64,000 nucleotides of DNA from Motacilla alba alba (Eukaryota; Chordata; Aves; Passeriformes; Motacillidae), in assembly GCF_015832195.1 (NCBI RefSeq), contig NC_052028.1:10459501-10523500 (forward strand), given 5' to 3'. The notes under the pieces were generated by a model. It worked only from the letters and a program-made list of their open reading frames with translations, ran no database searches and was not told the DNA's origin. Made by a program: the position numbers and the translations under genes. Positions within the stretch are counted from its first letter, which is position 1, and every line of letters starts with the position of its first letter. Of this stretch, positions 31,601-46,600 are shown piece by piece.

Positions 31601-34600
31601 CTGGCATGGACACAGCAGTCTTGCTGTGGGGATGAGCAGCTCCCAGCCTCGATGTCAGAGACATGCAGGTGAGTGGGATTGCCTGAGCAGCGAGATGAGC
31701 TCAGCTGCCACAGATGCCCAAAGCTCCTCTGCCACGGGGCTGCTCATGCAGGGAAGAACAGAACACAGTGGGAGCCAGTCAGGTGTACAGCTGCAAAGAC
31801 ATGGGCTAAGAGGCAAAACACCTTTAGCTGGAGGTGGGACCCCAATCTGATGGTCTCTTTTTGTATCCTGCCCACTCCAGTCAGCCAGCCTGGGAAGCAG
31901 CATCATGCTGAAAACAGTGTCAGCCAGCCAGGGAGGTGCAATTAAAGAGGGGAAAAAAGGAGTTTGTATGAGCACTAACAACAGGAAAACCTTGCACACT
32001 TAAAGAAGTTATTTTTTCCTGGGCACTGCTGGATGCAAAGACCACAAACCACCTTGAGATGGAAAAATATTTTCCAACTTGGAAATTATTTCAAGCACTA
32101 AAATTTGTGGTCTTGCTCAGATGGAAGCCAAACCAGTATCATATCCTGGAGCACCTTTCTCCATGGTTGCACACTCAAATGCTGTTACACTTAGTCACAC
32201 TGGAAGCCTTTCCAGAGCCTTGTCTTTGAGACAGGTCAGTGCACAAACACTGCAAACAGCGAGTAAGCAGGAAAACAGCAAAGTTAGTGAGGTTCAGTGG
32301 TGTGCGCCTCAGCAGTCTCTGCATGCAGAACAAGGGACAGGCTCTGGGTCCAGCAGATGAAGCCTCCAGACATTTGATGGAGCCTCTCCAACCACTGCAC
32401 TCCACTCCCAAAGCTGCGTGCCACACGGACATCTGGCAAACGGAAATTACCAGCACTTTGTGTATCCCTGCAGCCTGTTATAAAACAATTAGGATGGTTC
32501 TCAAATGTGCCTGTAATTAAGTATTTATTCTATTCAGCTTATTTTTTTCGATTGAAAAGGTCAGGGCACTGTTCAGTTGGGCAGGTTAAGGCTCAGGTGT
32601 CATTCCCCTTCCTCCCACATCCCAACTGCTGCCATCAAGCTCCGCCACTGCTTTTGCTGCTACACCCTAAATATCCTCAGCCCCCAGCAGCAATCGGCTC
32701 TTTCTTCCCTCCCAACCTGCTCTGTGCCGAGACAGAAATCTCAGGAGGACACACAGGACAAGGGTGGACACACTGTCATGGTGGCAGAGCTTGGCAGACT
32801 TCAGTCCTTTCCCACAAGCCTTGGTGCAGGGCTTACCTTGAGCGCGTCCAGGATTCGGCCGTCGTAGTCGATCACGACGGTGTCTCCCTGCTCCCCTTTC
32901 AGCCCAGGGGGACCCTGCAGGCAGGGATGAATCCTATTTAATCCTCCTAAGCATGGAGAGGTGGCTGCTATGAAAGCAAAAACCTGACACGCAGCGTTTG
33001 GGGGTTATCACCTTACAAACACCATGGATTTAACCAGTCCTCAGTCTGACAGCTGGAACTGTCAAACTTCAAACACCATCAGTTTGTGTAATGGAGAAGA
33101 GCATAAAAATCCTCATTTGATTACCCCTATTCCCAGCTTCCCTCTTGCAGAAAAAAGGGTCACAGAATGGTCATGAGTATAAGAAAATTGGACTTGACTG
33201 ATTTCCCATGCCAGCATTCAATACCTGTGCAAGCATTTGTTTAAATATGCACCATCTCTATTTTCTGACACTGAACAGATCCTGCAGCAATTCATCCACA
33301 TACTGAGCAAAAAGAGGTGGTGGGGAACAGCTAAGGTTGAGAAAAATATTGCTCCAAAATGAAATCCTGAACATCCATACCCGGGGTCCAATGGAGCCAA
33401 TTCCTCCCTTCTCACCAGGTTCACCCTGAAAATCAAAAATCATTTTTTTTCAATGAGACCAAGGAAAATATAAAATATTTCTCTTAAAAATACTGTACCC
33501 ACCCATACAGATACGCTTTAAATTAAGAAAAATTATGACACTAACAAGGGACTGCTTCTCTTAGCAGAAAATAGATTTGACCTGAGAGGGAATATATTTA
33601 ACAAAAAACAATGTTGGTGTAAAAACAAGAGGAGAAAGAGGAGGTCTTGTTGCAGGGGGGGTGGGGTGGCCAGCTCAGGGCTGAGCTCCCTGTATGGGCT
33701 ATGCTGCTTTCCAGGTCCTTTCCCTGCTCCGTGTGCCGAGCTCCATCTCTTTGTGCTGGTTCCACATGGCTCTCTTTGCTTCAGGCTGAGTTTTGCATGT
33801 GGAAAGTTTCAGCAGAGATGCTTAAACCATTTTCAAGGGGGAGTTGAGGAAAAGTTCTGTGCCAAATTGTTCCTTTTTTCTTCCTCTTTTTTTATTTTTC
33901 CCCCTCCCCTCCTTTTCATATTTTTTTCTTTTTTCTTTTTTTTTTTTTTTTTTAATTGGAGGGTTTTAAAAAGTCATAGTACTCTTACAGTAATGACCTG
34001 AAATTCTGTTCAGGATTCAAAAGATGTCCCATTTGTCACACCAATGTTGATCCCCTTGCTGACCAAATTAAAGCTCTCCAAAAAGTAAAAACTGGTAAAA
34101 ATGTATAGAAAAAAACTAAATTCAATCAGCACTGCTACTATGATTCTAGAAAAAGTTTACTAAAGTTCACCAGAGCCCGCTTTCTTCCTCACACACACTG
34201 TCTTGCCCAATGAGAGATCACGATTCTCTGATATAGAAAATATTACTGCATCCAGATCCTAATAAATACAAAGCAGCTGAGGGGTAAATAACAGCCCACG
34301 GAGGCTGTCTGGGGCTCCTCAGCACCACCCAACAAACCCGGACTGTCTAATGGTATCTCTCAGCAGCTTTGGAGGTCAGGAGAAAAGGACAGCTCACAAG
34401 TGCTTGGGGGTCTGAAGCAACTCCACAGCCATCAATAACACGGGATCAAATTGTGATCAGAATTCTACAGTTTTTGAGGAAAAAGGCAATTCAATGGAAA
34501 ATGTGCAAGTAGATGACTTACAAGCTCTTATACTGATCTCTGCTTGAACCCAGCTTTCATCAAATCACCAGAAAGAGTTCCAACACTCTTAGTATCATTC

Positions 34601-37600
34601 CTTTTGTGTCAGTTTTGGCACTTTATGAGGCTTTTAGAAGGCAAAGGTCCAAAACACCTCCTCAGCTGGAAGCCTCTGCCTCAGCAGTGCTGTGCCCAGA
34701 GTTCCAGCTTTTCCTTACCTTTAGTCCTGGGAAGCCATCTGTGCCATTCTCCCCCTTGGGACCCACACTTCCTTTTTCTCCCTGAAAACAAAGCCCTTTA
34801 GACAAATGCTGTACAGGGAGGATGGAGAAAAGATTTCTTCAGGTTATCATTTTCTTGATTTATCTTCACTTTACATACATGAGGGAGCAGAGCTCTGCTT
34901 TCAGTTGTAAAACACATTGCCTAGCCTGGGTGCAAATGGGGAGTTTTTGAATAAAAGTGGAGCTTTCAGATTCAGCAGTTTGGCTGTGGGTGGCGGGTTC
35001 AGCCATGAAGCTGGCCCCAATACCACAGCACAGAATAATAAATTCACACTGTTTTGTGTTGGAAGGGGTCTTGAAGATCATCCAGTACCAAACCCCTGCC
35101 ATGGGCAGGGACACCTTCCACTATCCCAGACCGTTTCAAGCCCTGTTAAACCAGGCCTTGGACAATTCCAGGGGTGGGGCAGCCACAGCTGCTCTGGGCA
35201 TCCTGTGCCAGGGTCTCACCACCCTCACAGTTTTTTGATCTTTTTCCACACCAGAGGAGAAATGTTCTTCATCCTGCCCCAGCTGTGATATGGTGCCAAA
35301 AACCAGACAGCAAAAGATGCTGCCCAACACATGCATTAGAAGGACACAGTGCAGAACATACCTTAGGGCCCACAAGTCCTGGTTCCCCAGGGATCCCATC
35401 ATCACCCTGATGGAACAAAATATAAAAAGTGAAATACCCAGGCCTTGTACACACTTAGTAGGTTCCAACACATCATTTGACCTCACTGAGTGTCGCACAG
35501 ACCCAAAATCCACTCAGGTTTGCAGGCAACCAGGGGAGAGCTGCAGCAAGGAGCAGAGGAGGCTCCAGCGTGGTCCCCTGCCCCCACCCAGCCCTGCCTC
35601 CCCCGCTCCTGGGAAGGTGGATGGGCATCTTCCAGAATTTGCTTACAGTAGGCCCTGGCAAAGGTCTTCTCCCACCTTCAACAGAAACTAAACATTAACA
35701 CATTAAAACTAAACTAATTCCTTAAGGACTTTCGGGTCTGAAAGTCCTCCTGTAGCTGCCACCCATCCTCGTGGACTTCATCACAAGCCACCAACACCCT
35801 CTGCAGGAGGAGGTTTTCTGGTTTTGCTTGTGCTTTGTTGTTCTCCTGGAGTAAAACCACTTCATGGATGCTGGCGAGATTAGTTTTACCAGCCAGTTAT
35901 GAAATCTTTAAGCCAAATTCTGGCCTGAAAAACACGCATGGCCACCCCTGTTTTGGGCCAAACCAGTAAGAGGGGAAGGCTGGGCCCTGTCAGTGCTTTG
36001 ACTTCTCTTAAAGGCAGTGATTTATCCACTTCTCAATGGCACCACTGGGGTGAAGAGCTTGGGCATGTGAATCTCTCACAATCTTCAATGCCACACCCAA
36101 GCAGCATTCCTGGCCCTCAAGAGGACATTTCCCGTGGGACTGCAGTGCTGCTTGGTGATGGCCATCCCAGGAATTCCAAACCCAATCCCTGGGCAGAGAA
36201 CATCCTCCAGGCACCTCTTGGTTCATTGAATTATTGGAGAGAAAGGGCTCGAGACCTACTGCTTTGCTTGGCATTTGCTGTTTTATTCTTTGTCTACTGG
36301 GCAGATGTGGCTGCAGCTTCTGGCTTGCCTGTGGAAATGAAAGCCAGGCTGCAGGCACAGCCATGCCCAGCCCCAGGATAGTGTGGGAGGGAAACTGAGG
36401 GAACACAGGGAAGCGTTGGTGGGGACAGCCACGACCACAGCCTCTACATCGGTCTCTGGCAATGGTTTCCCTAGCCAAGCACAGAGCAAATCAAAGGGAA
36501 AATAAATAAATAATAATAATAAAATAATTTTTAAAAAATCACCATTTTACCTTTTTCCCCTGGACACCAGGCTCACCCTTCAACAGCAACATCAACAGAA
36601 GAGAAAGAAATTTAGGAACATGACAGAAAATAAAGCAAATTATGTGGATAATCAAAATTAATTGTAAAATTAAAATATTTGGCTTGTGCTGATCATATTT
36701 ATACTCCCCCTAATGCAAGAAAGCACATTTGCACAGCACAGCCCCATTTCCAGTTTTGAGCATGGGCAGTGGATGTGATCTTGAGGCAGTGAGACATTCA
36801 GACATTTACACCCAATCAATGCCTTGGAATTTTATGTCTGATATATATCAATGGGTTCAAGTTCACTACAAAATGCTTATTTTCATCCCCACCCCTCTTA
36901 TGCAGCGTTATTTCAAGAATTCATGTTAAAATTAGGCAGATTATTACCCACCTTTGGTCCTGGAGGTCCTCTGGCACCCTGTTGAATATAAGAGTAATTG
37001 CTTTGCTTCTTTGACAACAGAGTAAAACAGGATAAAAACATTTCTAAGAGTATTTTAATTCCAAGAAAAAAAAAATTACATATATGTCAACTTCTCATCT
37101 TCCCTTACAAATGTATTTGTTCTCTGTGCTCCCAGTAAATAAAATCCTTTTATGGTTCGTGTATTTTATGTACACTAAACACCTTTTTATCTAATATAAA
37201 CCTTAGCAATTTGGAGTTACAAGGTCAGGTGGCTTCAGAGGGGCAGGAGTCAGGATACAGGAGCACCACATCCCTCCAGAACAGGCAGAGGGACACAAAA
37301 ACTGGCCTCTTTTCTCCCTAGGGCACAGGTAGCCCTGGAGAAACATCCATTTTAGGGCACCTATAATTCCATGAGGGGTTTTTTTGTCCTCCATAAGCAA
37401 TGACACAAACCCCCTTGCTGCAGTGAGCTGAAGGGTGATGTTCAATGGGGGTGAGGGGCACACACACAGATGCTTCTGGGCAATACTGACCATGACTCCA
37501 TCCTCTCCTGGCTCGCCTTTGAAACCCTGCAAAAAATAAAAAGACCAACATTGAAACTATTTCCTCTCATTCTCTGAAATGCCCAGCAATAATTAGAATG

Positions 37601-40600
37601 TTCCACTGTGTTATGCTTTAGCCTGTTTTTTACTAAATAAATTGCCAGTGGTCTTCAGATTTGCAACAGGTCATCCAAAGGGTATGAACTGGGGAAGAGA
37701 TCTTCTGGCTCTCTGAGTTACAACCAGCACCTGCGAACACATGCCCCAGGCCCAGCTCTCTGCTCCGAAACTGAGATGGAAGGTCCCCTCCTGCTCCCCT
37801 GCCCCACACCCCAAGGCTTTGCTCTATGAAGAGCCTCTAGAGCCCAGCTGTGGCTCAGGCTGGGGACTCAGTAGTTGTGGTGGCAGCACTGGGGAAGGGG
37901 ACACCCTCGTGGGGTGGATCTGCCTGGCACGTGCTCGCTGCGCATCTCCCGTCCTTACAGGGGAGCCTGGGGGTCCTCTGGGGCCATCCTTTCCCGTGTC
38001 ACCAGGAGGCCCCCGGGCACCTGGGGGTCCTGGCGGACCAGGGGGGCCCATGGCTCCATCTCGACCTTGATCACCCTGGAAGAAGTTCACACAGACATGG
38101 TGAGAGGAAGCAGTGTTGTCAAGGGGTGGTCTCAGGGTGTCCACAACACATGCACTGCATCCCTGGGCCCCCAGCACCCTGGCCTCTGCTGTCCCAGAGA
38201 AATTTAACTGCAGCTTCCAACTGTTTAACTTCCAGCTTTCCCAACCGCAGCTGGGAAGGATGAAAGTGAGCTCACCAATTTATGCCATTTGGGTCTGGTT
38301 CCTCAACCAGGATTGTGCTTGACAACGAGATTTAATCTGCTTAAGCCCTTACCCAGTGACTGTCTGCATGGAATCCACCAACCCAAGAGCACCCAGAGCA
38401 GCCCAGGCTCACACCATGCTGGCAGGGAGCATGCACACACTGCCAGGGCTCAGTGCACCATGCCAGAAAACCACACAAAAAAGTGTCTTAATGTCCTCTA
38501 CATCCTCTACAGGCAGCCACGGTCACACATGAACCTCCCCAGCCGCTCGCACCCTGCGGATTTTGGGTGCCGAGAGCTCGCTGTGTCCCTGCAGGTCTGG
38601 TGGGTGCCATTCCCAAGGGGAGCATCCCGAGGGGCTAATTCCAGGCTGGGAATCAGCTCCTGGCCCCCCAGCATCCAGCCCAGCCCAGCCCCGGGGCCCG
38701 GCCCGGCCCATCCATGGGCTGCACAATGGGAAAGGCGGCCTCGTAAATCTTTTAGCAACATCTGGGAGAGTCACCACCGAGGCACTCCAGGGCTGGGTTT
38801 AATATGCGGTCCACCCTCAAATCAGGGACAAGTGTGGGATTTTTCAGAAGTCCTTAAGTGACTTAGCAGCACAAGTCCCATGGCCTTTCAACAAGATCTG
38901 GGCTCCTTAATCACTTGCATCCTTTTTTTAAAAAACCCAATTGTAAATGCTGAACACTGCAACCAATTATGTCAAGTTGAGTCTCCCACTGAATTTTTCC
39001 TAATTACAATGTCCCATTTAGAGTTCAAGGATTTAGATTACTCTAGTTTTAATGCATTTTATTTTACAACACCAACACTCTTTATATCAAATTTACAGGA
39101 CTTTGCTGCTTGATTCCCAAATCTCACAAAGAACCAAATGCTAAAATCCATTAGTTTTATGTCCCTTTACTCTGACAATGCTTGCCCCCTAAATTCCAAT
39201 GGGATTTCAGTTAAACGTGCTCCCAACAAGCATCTCTAAACACAGCCATGGCTGTGGCAATTTAAAATAGCAACAGTCAGCCAGAAAGAGAAAGCAAAAG
39301 CAGCTCAATCACAGCAAACCAGTGGCAGCAGATTTGGAGTCTACCTTGAGCACTCGCCGGCTAAAGACAAGCTGATCATTAGCCAGAAATCCATGACTCA
39401 GGTGGGGAAAAACCATCTATATCCAGGGAAAGTGGGAGGCAGAAGAAGAAAGAGCAGCAGTTCAAGATGAAAGCACAGCAGAAGAGTGAGTTTTAAAGGC
39501 TGTAGCAATATATAACATTTATTTTTAATAACTAGTTAATACATTAGAAAGGTAGCCAACACTGGGGTTTAAGGTTCCGGGTACACTGGATCTTTGTATC
39601 AGGACACAGACTGAGGGAAACAAGTATTTTTTCACTAGTTTACTGCACAATAGGACATTCAAAGCAGCTGGGGCAAGGATTCCCCTACTGCAGAATAAAG
39701 AGTATTATTCCAGTAAACCCCATAGGGGATGATATATCCCAGCATTTCCCTGAGACCAAATACTGTATTTGTTTTCAGAGGCTCAAATGAATACTGATGT
39801 ATTCCCAGCCTGCAAACTGCAGATAAATCTCCCAGATTTATATGATGCAAAAACAATGTATTTAGACTGTATCAGTAGTCATTGCTATTGTGTTTTAGCC
39901 TTTCCACTCATCTGTCTGGAGAGAAGCAGGAAGACATTTCCTTTCACAGGACACCACGTGCATCTCCCTTTCCCCCATCCACCCATCCATAGGGGAATCA
40001 GGAGGGTGGAGTGAAGCCACAAGAAGCCCTGTGGGAGCACACAGCAAAGCCTCCATGAGGGTTTTTGGAGGTTTCTGGGAAAAAAAAAAACTATTTTCCA
40101 ATTTGCCAAAGAGCTTTTAAACCTTCCACACCAAGAACAGATAACCCCAAACCTCAGTTTTGGGGGGAATAGTGCACTGGCAAGGCCACCTCCTGCCCAG
40201 CTTCCCAGTACAAATGTTTTAACACCACCATGAAAAGAAGAGAGGGAAAAAGTAAAGTCAGATAGAAAAAAGTAATGAATCCCAGAAAATAAGCCCCGAC
40301 TGTTTTTTTCCAGATGGAGAGAGGGGCTTTAAGGTCAACATTCAGTTAAATACAGCTACTTTTGGGAAGAACAGCACTGAAATACTGAGAAATTAAAATT
40401 AATGAGGACACAGAACCCTTGACCGTGGCCAGGTCCTCCAAATACTACAGAAACCAACAAAAAGACTCTACTGAGAGCAAAGGGTTTTGTGGTAGACAGA
40501 AGGGACACAGTTCTGTGGCTCATTATGTGCAGAAAGTACAAAAAAGCATAAAGTGGGATTTTCATAAAACCCCACAGAGCAAAACAGGAACTGAATTTTT

Positions 40601-43600
40601 TTTTCTTGTCCCTCAGACTGGTGGGCATCACCCAAATAAGCATGTTCCAAGCCCAGCCTATCTGTTTTAATGGAAAATAATAATTTGCATTTGCTCGGAG
40701 GGCAAGCACACCATATCCCACTAAATCCACCCATCACACATTTAATTTTAAACAGCTCCTGTTACAGATGAGCCCATGAGAGGTGAACAGCCCTGAAGGA
40801 TATTAAATAGAGAGACACCATCCCTGGTTCAGGAAACATCCAGGCTCCAGGAGAGGGGTTAAATGTGATGGAGTAACACATTCCTGCTCCACAGTTCCCA
40901 GAGCATCGGGTTGCAAGGCACTGGGCTAACAGGCTGTTGGGTCTGACCCCATCTAGCAATGGAATATTGGAGCACAGAAACCTTGAACACTGGTAATTTC
41001 CAGCTTTAGAGTCCTCGATGCAGCCATTTCAACGTAACACTCCAAAGTCAGCAAATAATAAAATGAAAGTATCCATAGGTGTCTGTGACTGACACAGAGA
41101 GCTCTGCAGGATGCTTCCTGTGCTTAGTTTTTATCTGCAGTGTGAGCTTGGCCAGCAGCTGCAATTTTGCAGAAACTAAGGGAGCAAAAGCTCCTTTCGT
41201 GTCTGCACTGAGCTGCAGAGCTGCTTCAGCCACACCAGCTGGTGTGGTTCAGTTTGGCCCCCAGCAGCTCCAGACACAGGAGATGCTGGAGCCATCTCCA
41301 TCAGCACCGGCCATGGGCAGGCATGTGCCATGTGGGTCATGCAGACAGAGCAGTTCTCTCACCAGCTGAAGCTCATTTTCCCCCTCTGGAAAGCAAAGCT
41401 GGCACTGCTGCCACAGGCACTGTGCATCCACTGGCCCAGATGTGCAGGGATTCCTCAGCCCCATCATTTGTCTAAACATCTCATCTGTCAGTACGAACAA
41501 GATCACCCAGCTGAGTTCATAAATCCAGAGCAGCTGGCCCAGTGCCCGCTCAGGGAGCAAGTCAGGCTTATAAATCCAGTCTTTTCCAGGGATGCAGCAA
41601 TGTATTCAATTGTGACAGAGAAGCACAGGCACAAATATCAGGGCACAGCTGTCCCCACCCCAGCAGCATCCTGCTTCATCTCTATCCTCCCAAGAGTAGG
41701 GGGGACCTGTTAGTGATTTCTCCCTGTAAATACACTTCCATGCATTCTGTCAGTACATTTAGGCACATTTATTTCCCATCCTGAGCAGGTGAGGCTGCAC
41801 AGCATCCTCCCTCACGCTGCTTACAAGGAGCATTCAGTGATGAAGACAACCCAAGGTGATCTCCTTCCTCAGCTTTCCAAAATCACCCTCCAGCATCTCC
41901 CACCAGGCACACTCCAACATGCAATAATCTCTGGTTTTGTCCACGCTGCTGGCAGGTGTTTAGTACAGAAAGAGAAGCAGTGCAGCCATGAACAGATTCA
42001 GTAGCTAATCCCTAATTGCCATCACCTCACACCCAGCACAGACAGTCCCTCCAAAGCCACCCCAGGGACTATTCTCTTTTAATCCATCATTGCTAATGAT
42101 AGTGTTTCAGTGCTCACTGACACACTCTATCCTCATTCCACTGCCCATGGACATGACCATTTACAAGGAAGAGGGCACTGGATACAGTCCTAGTTATTTA
42201 TCTTCCCATTGACGCAGTGAGTTGCATTGACAAATCTTTCAAAATCAGCTAAACAAAGCTACCACTGCAACTTGAGGAGTAAGATAGATTAAATTCAGAA
42301 CTAAAGAGTAATCTAGACCAGATGGTATTAAGAAGTTTTGCCTCCTATTCACAGCCCTGAGTGTCTAGAGACATAAAGGGAGTTATTTTCAAAGTCAGGC
42401 ACCTGTTTTTAGGTCTGCTTGGGCATGGTTCTGCCAGGCTTTTCTCTCTCACTTTTCTCCCAAATTGTTTTTGAGCCTTTTTCTCACTGTTTTATAAAAA
42501 GTCATAAATCAAAAACTGAAGCAAAATCTGGACAAATGCAGATCAGGACAAAATATGCCCCCAAAACCTAGCACATTTTTCTTGGTAGGTGAAAACAAAG
42601 GACAAGTGTTACCTTGAGAGCTGGTACCTGCCCTGCAAGTCCAGACAGAGCCTGTCGCAGAGCATCTCCTGCAGCAGGAGGTGAGTTCCACAGCACCTGG
42701 CAGCACAGAGCCTTTGGAGCCTGAGCAGCACCTCCTCCAGCATTCCCATGCTTCCAGCCCCAAAGTCACCCACAGCCCTGGCCAAGAAGTGAAAACTCAG
42801 GTCCCTGTGCTGCTGAATCACCTCTTAAAGCCTGTTCTGAGACCGTGGGTGGGCACTTAGACAAAGTGAGGCCTTACGCCGAGCCCCTCCTTCACCACAC
42901 AGGCCATAAATCTATCTGAGAAATTTTAGGGGCTCTCTGAGCCCCAGGGTAACATTTCCAAACACACCCAAGGCAGTTGGGAGCTGCTTCAGAATATGAC
43001 ACCAACTTCATAGAGTGATTTTACAACCTCCAGGGGAAAAAAGAAAAATGTCTCTGAAGCATCTCTACTCAACATTAACCACTGAGGTCCAGGTTATGTT
43101 TCCAGCAATGACATCTAACCCAGGTCAGCCAACTCTTGAGTGCCAGCTCCAAATCCAGCCTCCTACAGTGACAGGTACACCAGGATCCCAACACATCCCC
43201 ACAATGGGGTTTCCAGCAGGTGCCCATAATCCACAGAGAACCACACCTCAGAAATACCTCTACAACAGAGCCCACACCTCGTGGTGAAACCTTCCCATCT
43301 CATCCCCAACAGGAGCCACATCCCCCTTGTGTCTCATGGAGACCTGTCCTGATTTACCTCAGTAAATCTCAACTTCATGCATCTCCATGAGAGGAAATTT
43401 CATGAAATTCCATTAATTTCTGTATGCTATAGCCAAAAGAGTTTTCCCTCATCATAGAGCTACTTTCACCCCTTTATTTTCAAAGGCAGCCTGGATATCA
43501 CCTGGATGTCATCCTGCTCCCAGGTGGAGAGCTCATCAAGGGAGGAGGAGCGTTCCATCCTGCACAACTCTGTGCTGGACCTCTCCTTGGGACACCAGAT

Positions 43601-46600
43601 ATGTGTACCCTCACATATGCCAACAGACAAGGAGCACAGCCTCAAGGGAAACATCAAGAGAAACATGGAGTCTGACACTGGAAGAGGAAATCAGAGATGA
43701 GAAGGTTCAGTAGAAGCAAAACCCTCCATAAGGTACCCAAACATCTTCCACTCCTTTTTCCTCACGGCCAAAGTAAGGAAAACCAGAAACCACCACCACA
43801 AAGACCTCCAGAGGCAAAATTAAACATTTCCACAACTGTTACCATACTGTTTGCAGCAAGGCTTTGTTTGGTGCAGTGACTAAACCCGACCAGATTTTAG
43901 AATAAATCAGTGTTGTGTCACTACTTACCCTTGGGCCAATGTCTCCTGCTTCCCCCTGCAAATCAGAAAAAACAGCAAAGGGTCAGAGTTCAAATCTCAA
44001 CCCTGAAGGACTGAGCACAGGGTCAGCTGGACAAGGGTACAGCACACAAGGGAAGGGGCAAGAGTCCTATTGTTTAATGTATTTAAATTGAGGGAGGAGA
44101 AGGTTTTGAGACAACACAATAGGGAAAGATTCTGCTCTGGCAGGCAGTGAAACAGATAATAAATCAGAAATAGCAGTTTGTTTCCAACTCTAAGGCTCTC
44201 CTAGCAACTGCTTATGTCCTTCACATGTGAAAATTAACTTCACTTTCAGTAATGACCTTCTTTGGCTCCTCTGATTGCACGGGTGTCATGCAAACACGAT
44301 GGAGCCCAGATCTCTTGGAGGAATGAAGAGTTTTATACTCTCATCACCCTTAGTGGCTTACCAGAGCCCTATAGCATAGATGAGCTTTAAGAGCGCACTT
44401 GTCCCCCCACCTTTTTTTGCAAATTCTTCCTGCCCTCCCCTTCCTGGAGCTTTTCCAAGAGCAATGTGAGAACCCACTCTCACAGCTCCAACAAAACCCA
44501 GCTGGGTTATTGGGGCAACCTGAACTTGAAAGAATTACAGCAACAGGAGGATATACAGGAACTGCTTCCCCAAAATCCACATGTTAATGCAGCCTTTACC
44601 TTTTCCCCTTTTGGTCCTGGAGGTCCCTGGAAACACATAAGAAGAATCCAAATGAAGGAACAGCAGAATCACCAATGCAGGTGACATTAAAACCAAGGAA
44701 ATCACATTCATCAATTCACAAACCTGAGCCACATTCTCTATTATTTTAAGGAATACATGCTACTATTTTAAGTTGTGCAGTGCTTGGCATTAACAACACT
44801 TTACCAAAAAGCACCCATGCGGTCCTGCCTGCTCCTGCCAGGACAGAGTATGGAGAAGGACCAGAGCAGGGCAGACAGTGTGGCAGCAGCCCATCAACAT
44901 GTGACTCTAAATAGATGCAAGAGATACCTTGAGGTATTAAATCACTTCTAGAAAAAGCAGATGCTCAGTGTATCATTACAACAATTATACATCTGTTTGA
45001 AATAAACAAGGAGGATGGGCTGCTTTCCTTGGCCTGTTGCTGAAGGCATCGTCCATCTTCCCTCTGAGCAGCTGGCTGCAGGACAGGCAGAGGCACTGCA
45101 GCCCCAGAGAGAACCCAGAGCAACACTTTGATGTGTCTGCTGTGCATTTGCCTTCCAGCACAGAAAAGCACCAAATCTTGGTACCAATGCACAGTGTGTG
45201 CTGAAGTGGGACCCAGTGGGGGAAGTCAGCAGACAGGCAGCAGCATCTGCATTGCCATGCAGCCTCCCTCCCACTGTTTTACTCTGAGCAAGCTGCTGGC
45301 CCTTTACTGTCACAGAAGATATCATGAGCAGTCTGTTTTGAGTCTGCCTGTGTGATAAGTTTGCTTTGTCACTGAGATTTCCCCTGCCTCTCACTCGGGG
45401 TCTCACTCCTGCCCAGCAGTGGCACCCCAGCCTGGGGGTGCAGGGCTGTGCTCTGGGGTCTGACTGCACTCCCAGCATGAGGTTTTGCTAATGAAAGCCA
45501 AGCCCTTCTTTCTTTTCTTGTCTAATGCTTTATTTCTAGATTTTATTCACATTTGCTATCCTCAGGGTTAGGCTAAAAACCAACCACAGCAATGTATGGC
45601 TATAACAACACACTCCTTAACTGGATGGAAATAAGTGTCTGGAGTAGCTTTTCAATTGCAAAGACTGAATGACTTTTACCCACTTTGAAATCCCACTTGG
45701 TTTAGGACCAGAATTTAAAAAGATTTCATATGGGGCCCTGTAATGAAGGTGGTGGAAGAGAATGGGGTTTGGAGACAAAATATGGAGCTGTGACCTTCCA
45801 TAGGAACCATTCAGTGGAAGGAATCAGAGCTGGCTAGGGTTCAATTAGCATAAAAATAAAAAAGTCTGCGTTTCTGTAAAATAAGTAAGAAAAGAATGAA
45901 GCACCTGAATATCCAAAGGGCTTCCAAGCAAAAATGAAGTCAAGAAAACAGCTCATAAATTAATCCAGTCTGTTCCAAAAATATTTCATGGACACTGGGC
46001 ACCCTCAAGCAGTTCCCAGCTCAGGTCCTTTGGAGGAAAATGGAACCTGCTTTGGGATCAATTATTTTTATGGTATCACTCTGTAGTGCCAGAAGCACAC
46101 AACCAAGATCACTGACTTTGCTCTTCAAATGTGCTACTGGAGTTTATTCCCCAAACTTGGCCTGATGCCCATCTGCAGTCTGTGCTCCCTGAGCTGGGGC
46201 AGGAGGGGAAGAGGCAGCTGAGATGAGCTGACAGGTAAAGAAAAGTTCACCTCCAGCTCTGCTGGCCAGCCCCTGGCTCAGAATTCAAACTTGCATGGAA
46301 TAATTTTGCCAAGTACAATTGTTCCTCCTAAACAGTTATATATGTAGCACTAAATGAGTAATAGTTGAGATACTGCCTATTTATTGTGGAGCAGCATGAA
46401 CAAAGACATGTTATATTTGGCACTTAGTGCTACTTACTGGTTTGCCATCCAAGCCAAGAGGCCCCTGAAAAAATAAGGAAAAGAGAGTATTATTTTAAAA
46501 AAGAAGAAGAAAAAAATGTTTCAAACATAGCATTATCAGGCATGCTCTGAAAGAGACTCTACTTACTTAATCTTTGGCTATGATTCTATGATTTACCTAC

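Noticed and set aside
39341..39372. Exon-like minus-strand stretch (ctttag ... CAAG|GTAGAC)
   Set aside because: It is only 16 nt, breaks the phase, adds no Gly-X-Y triplet, and no exon is missing between the flanking COL23A1 exons.
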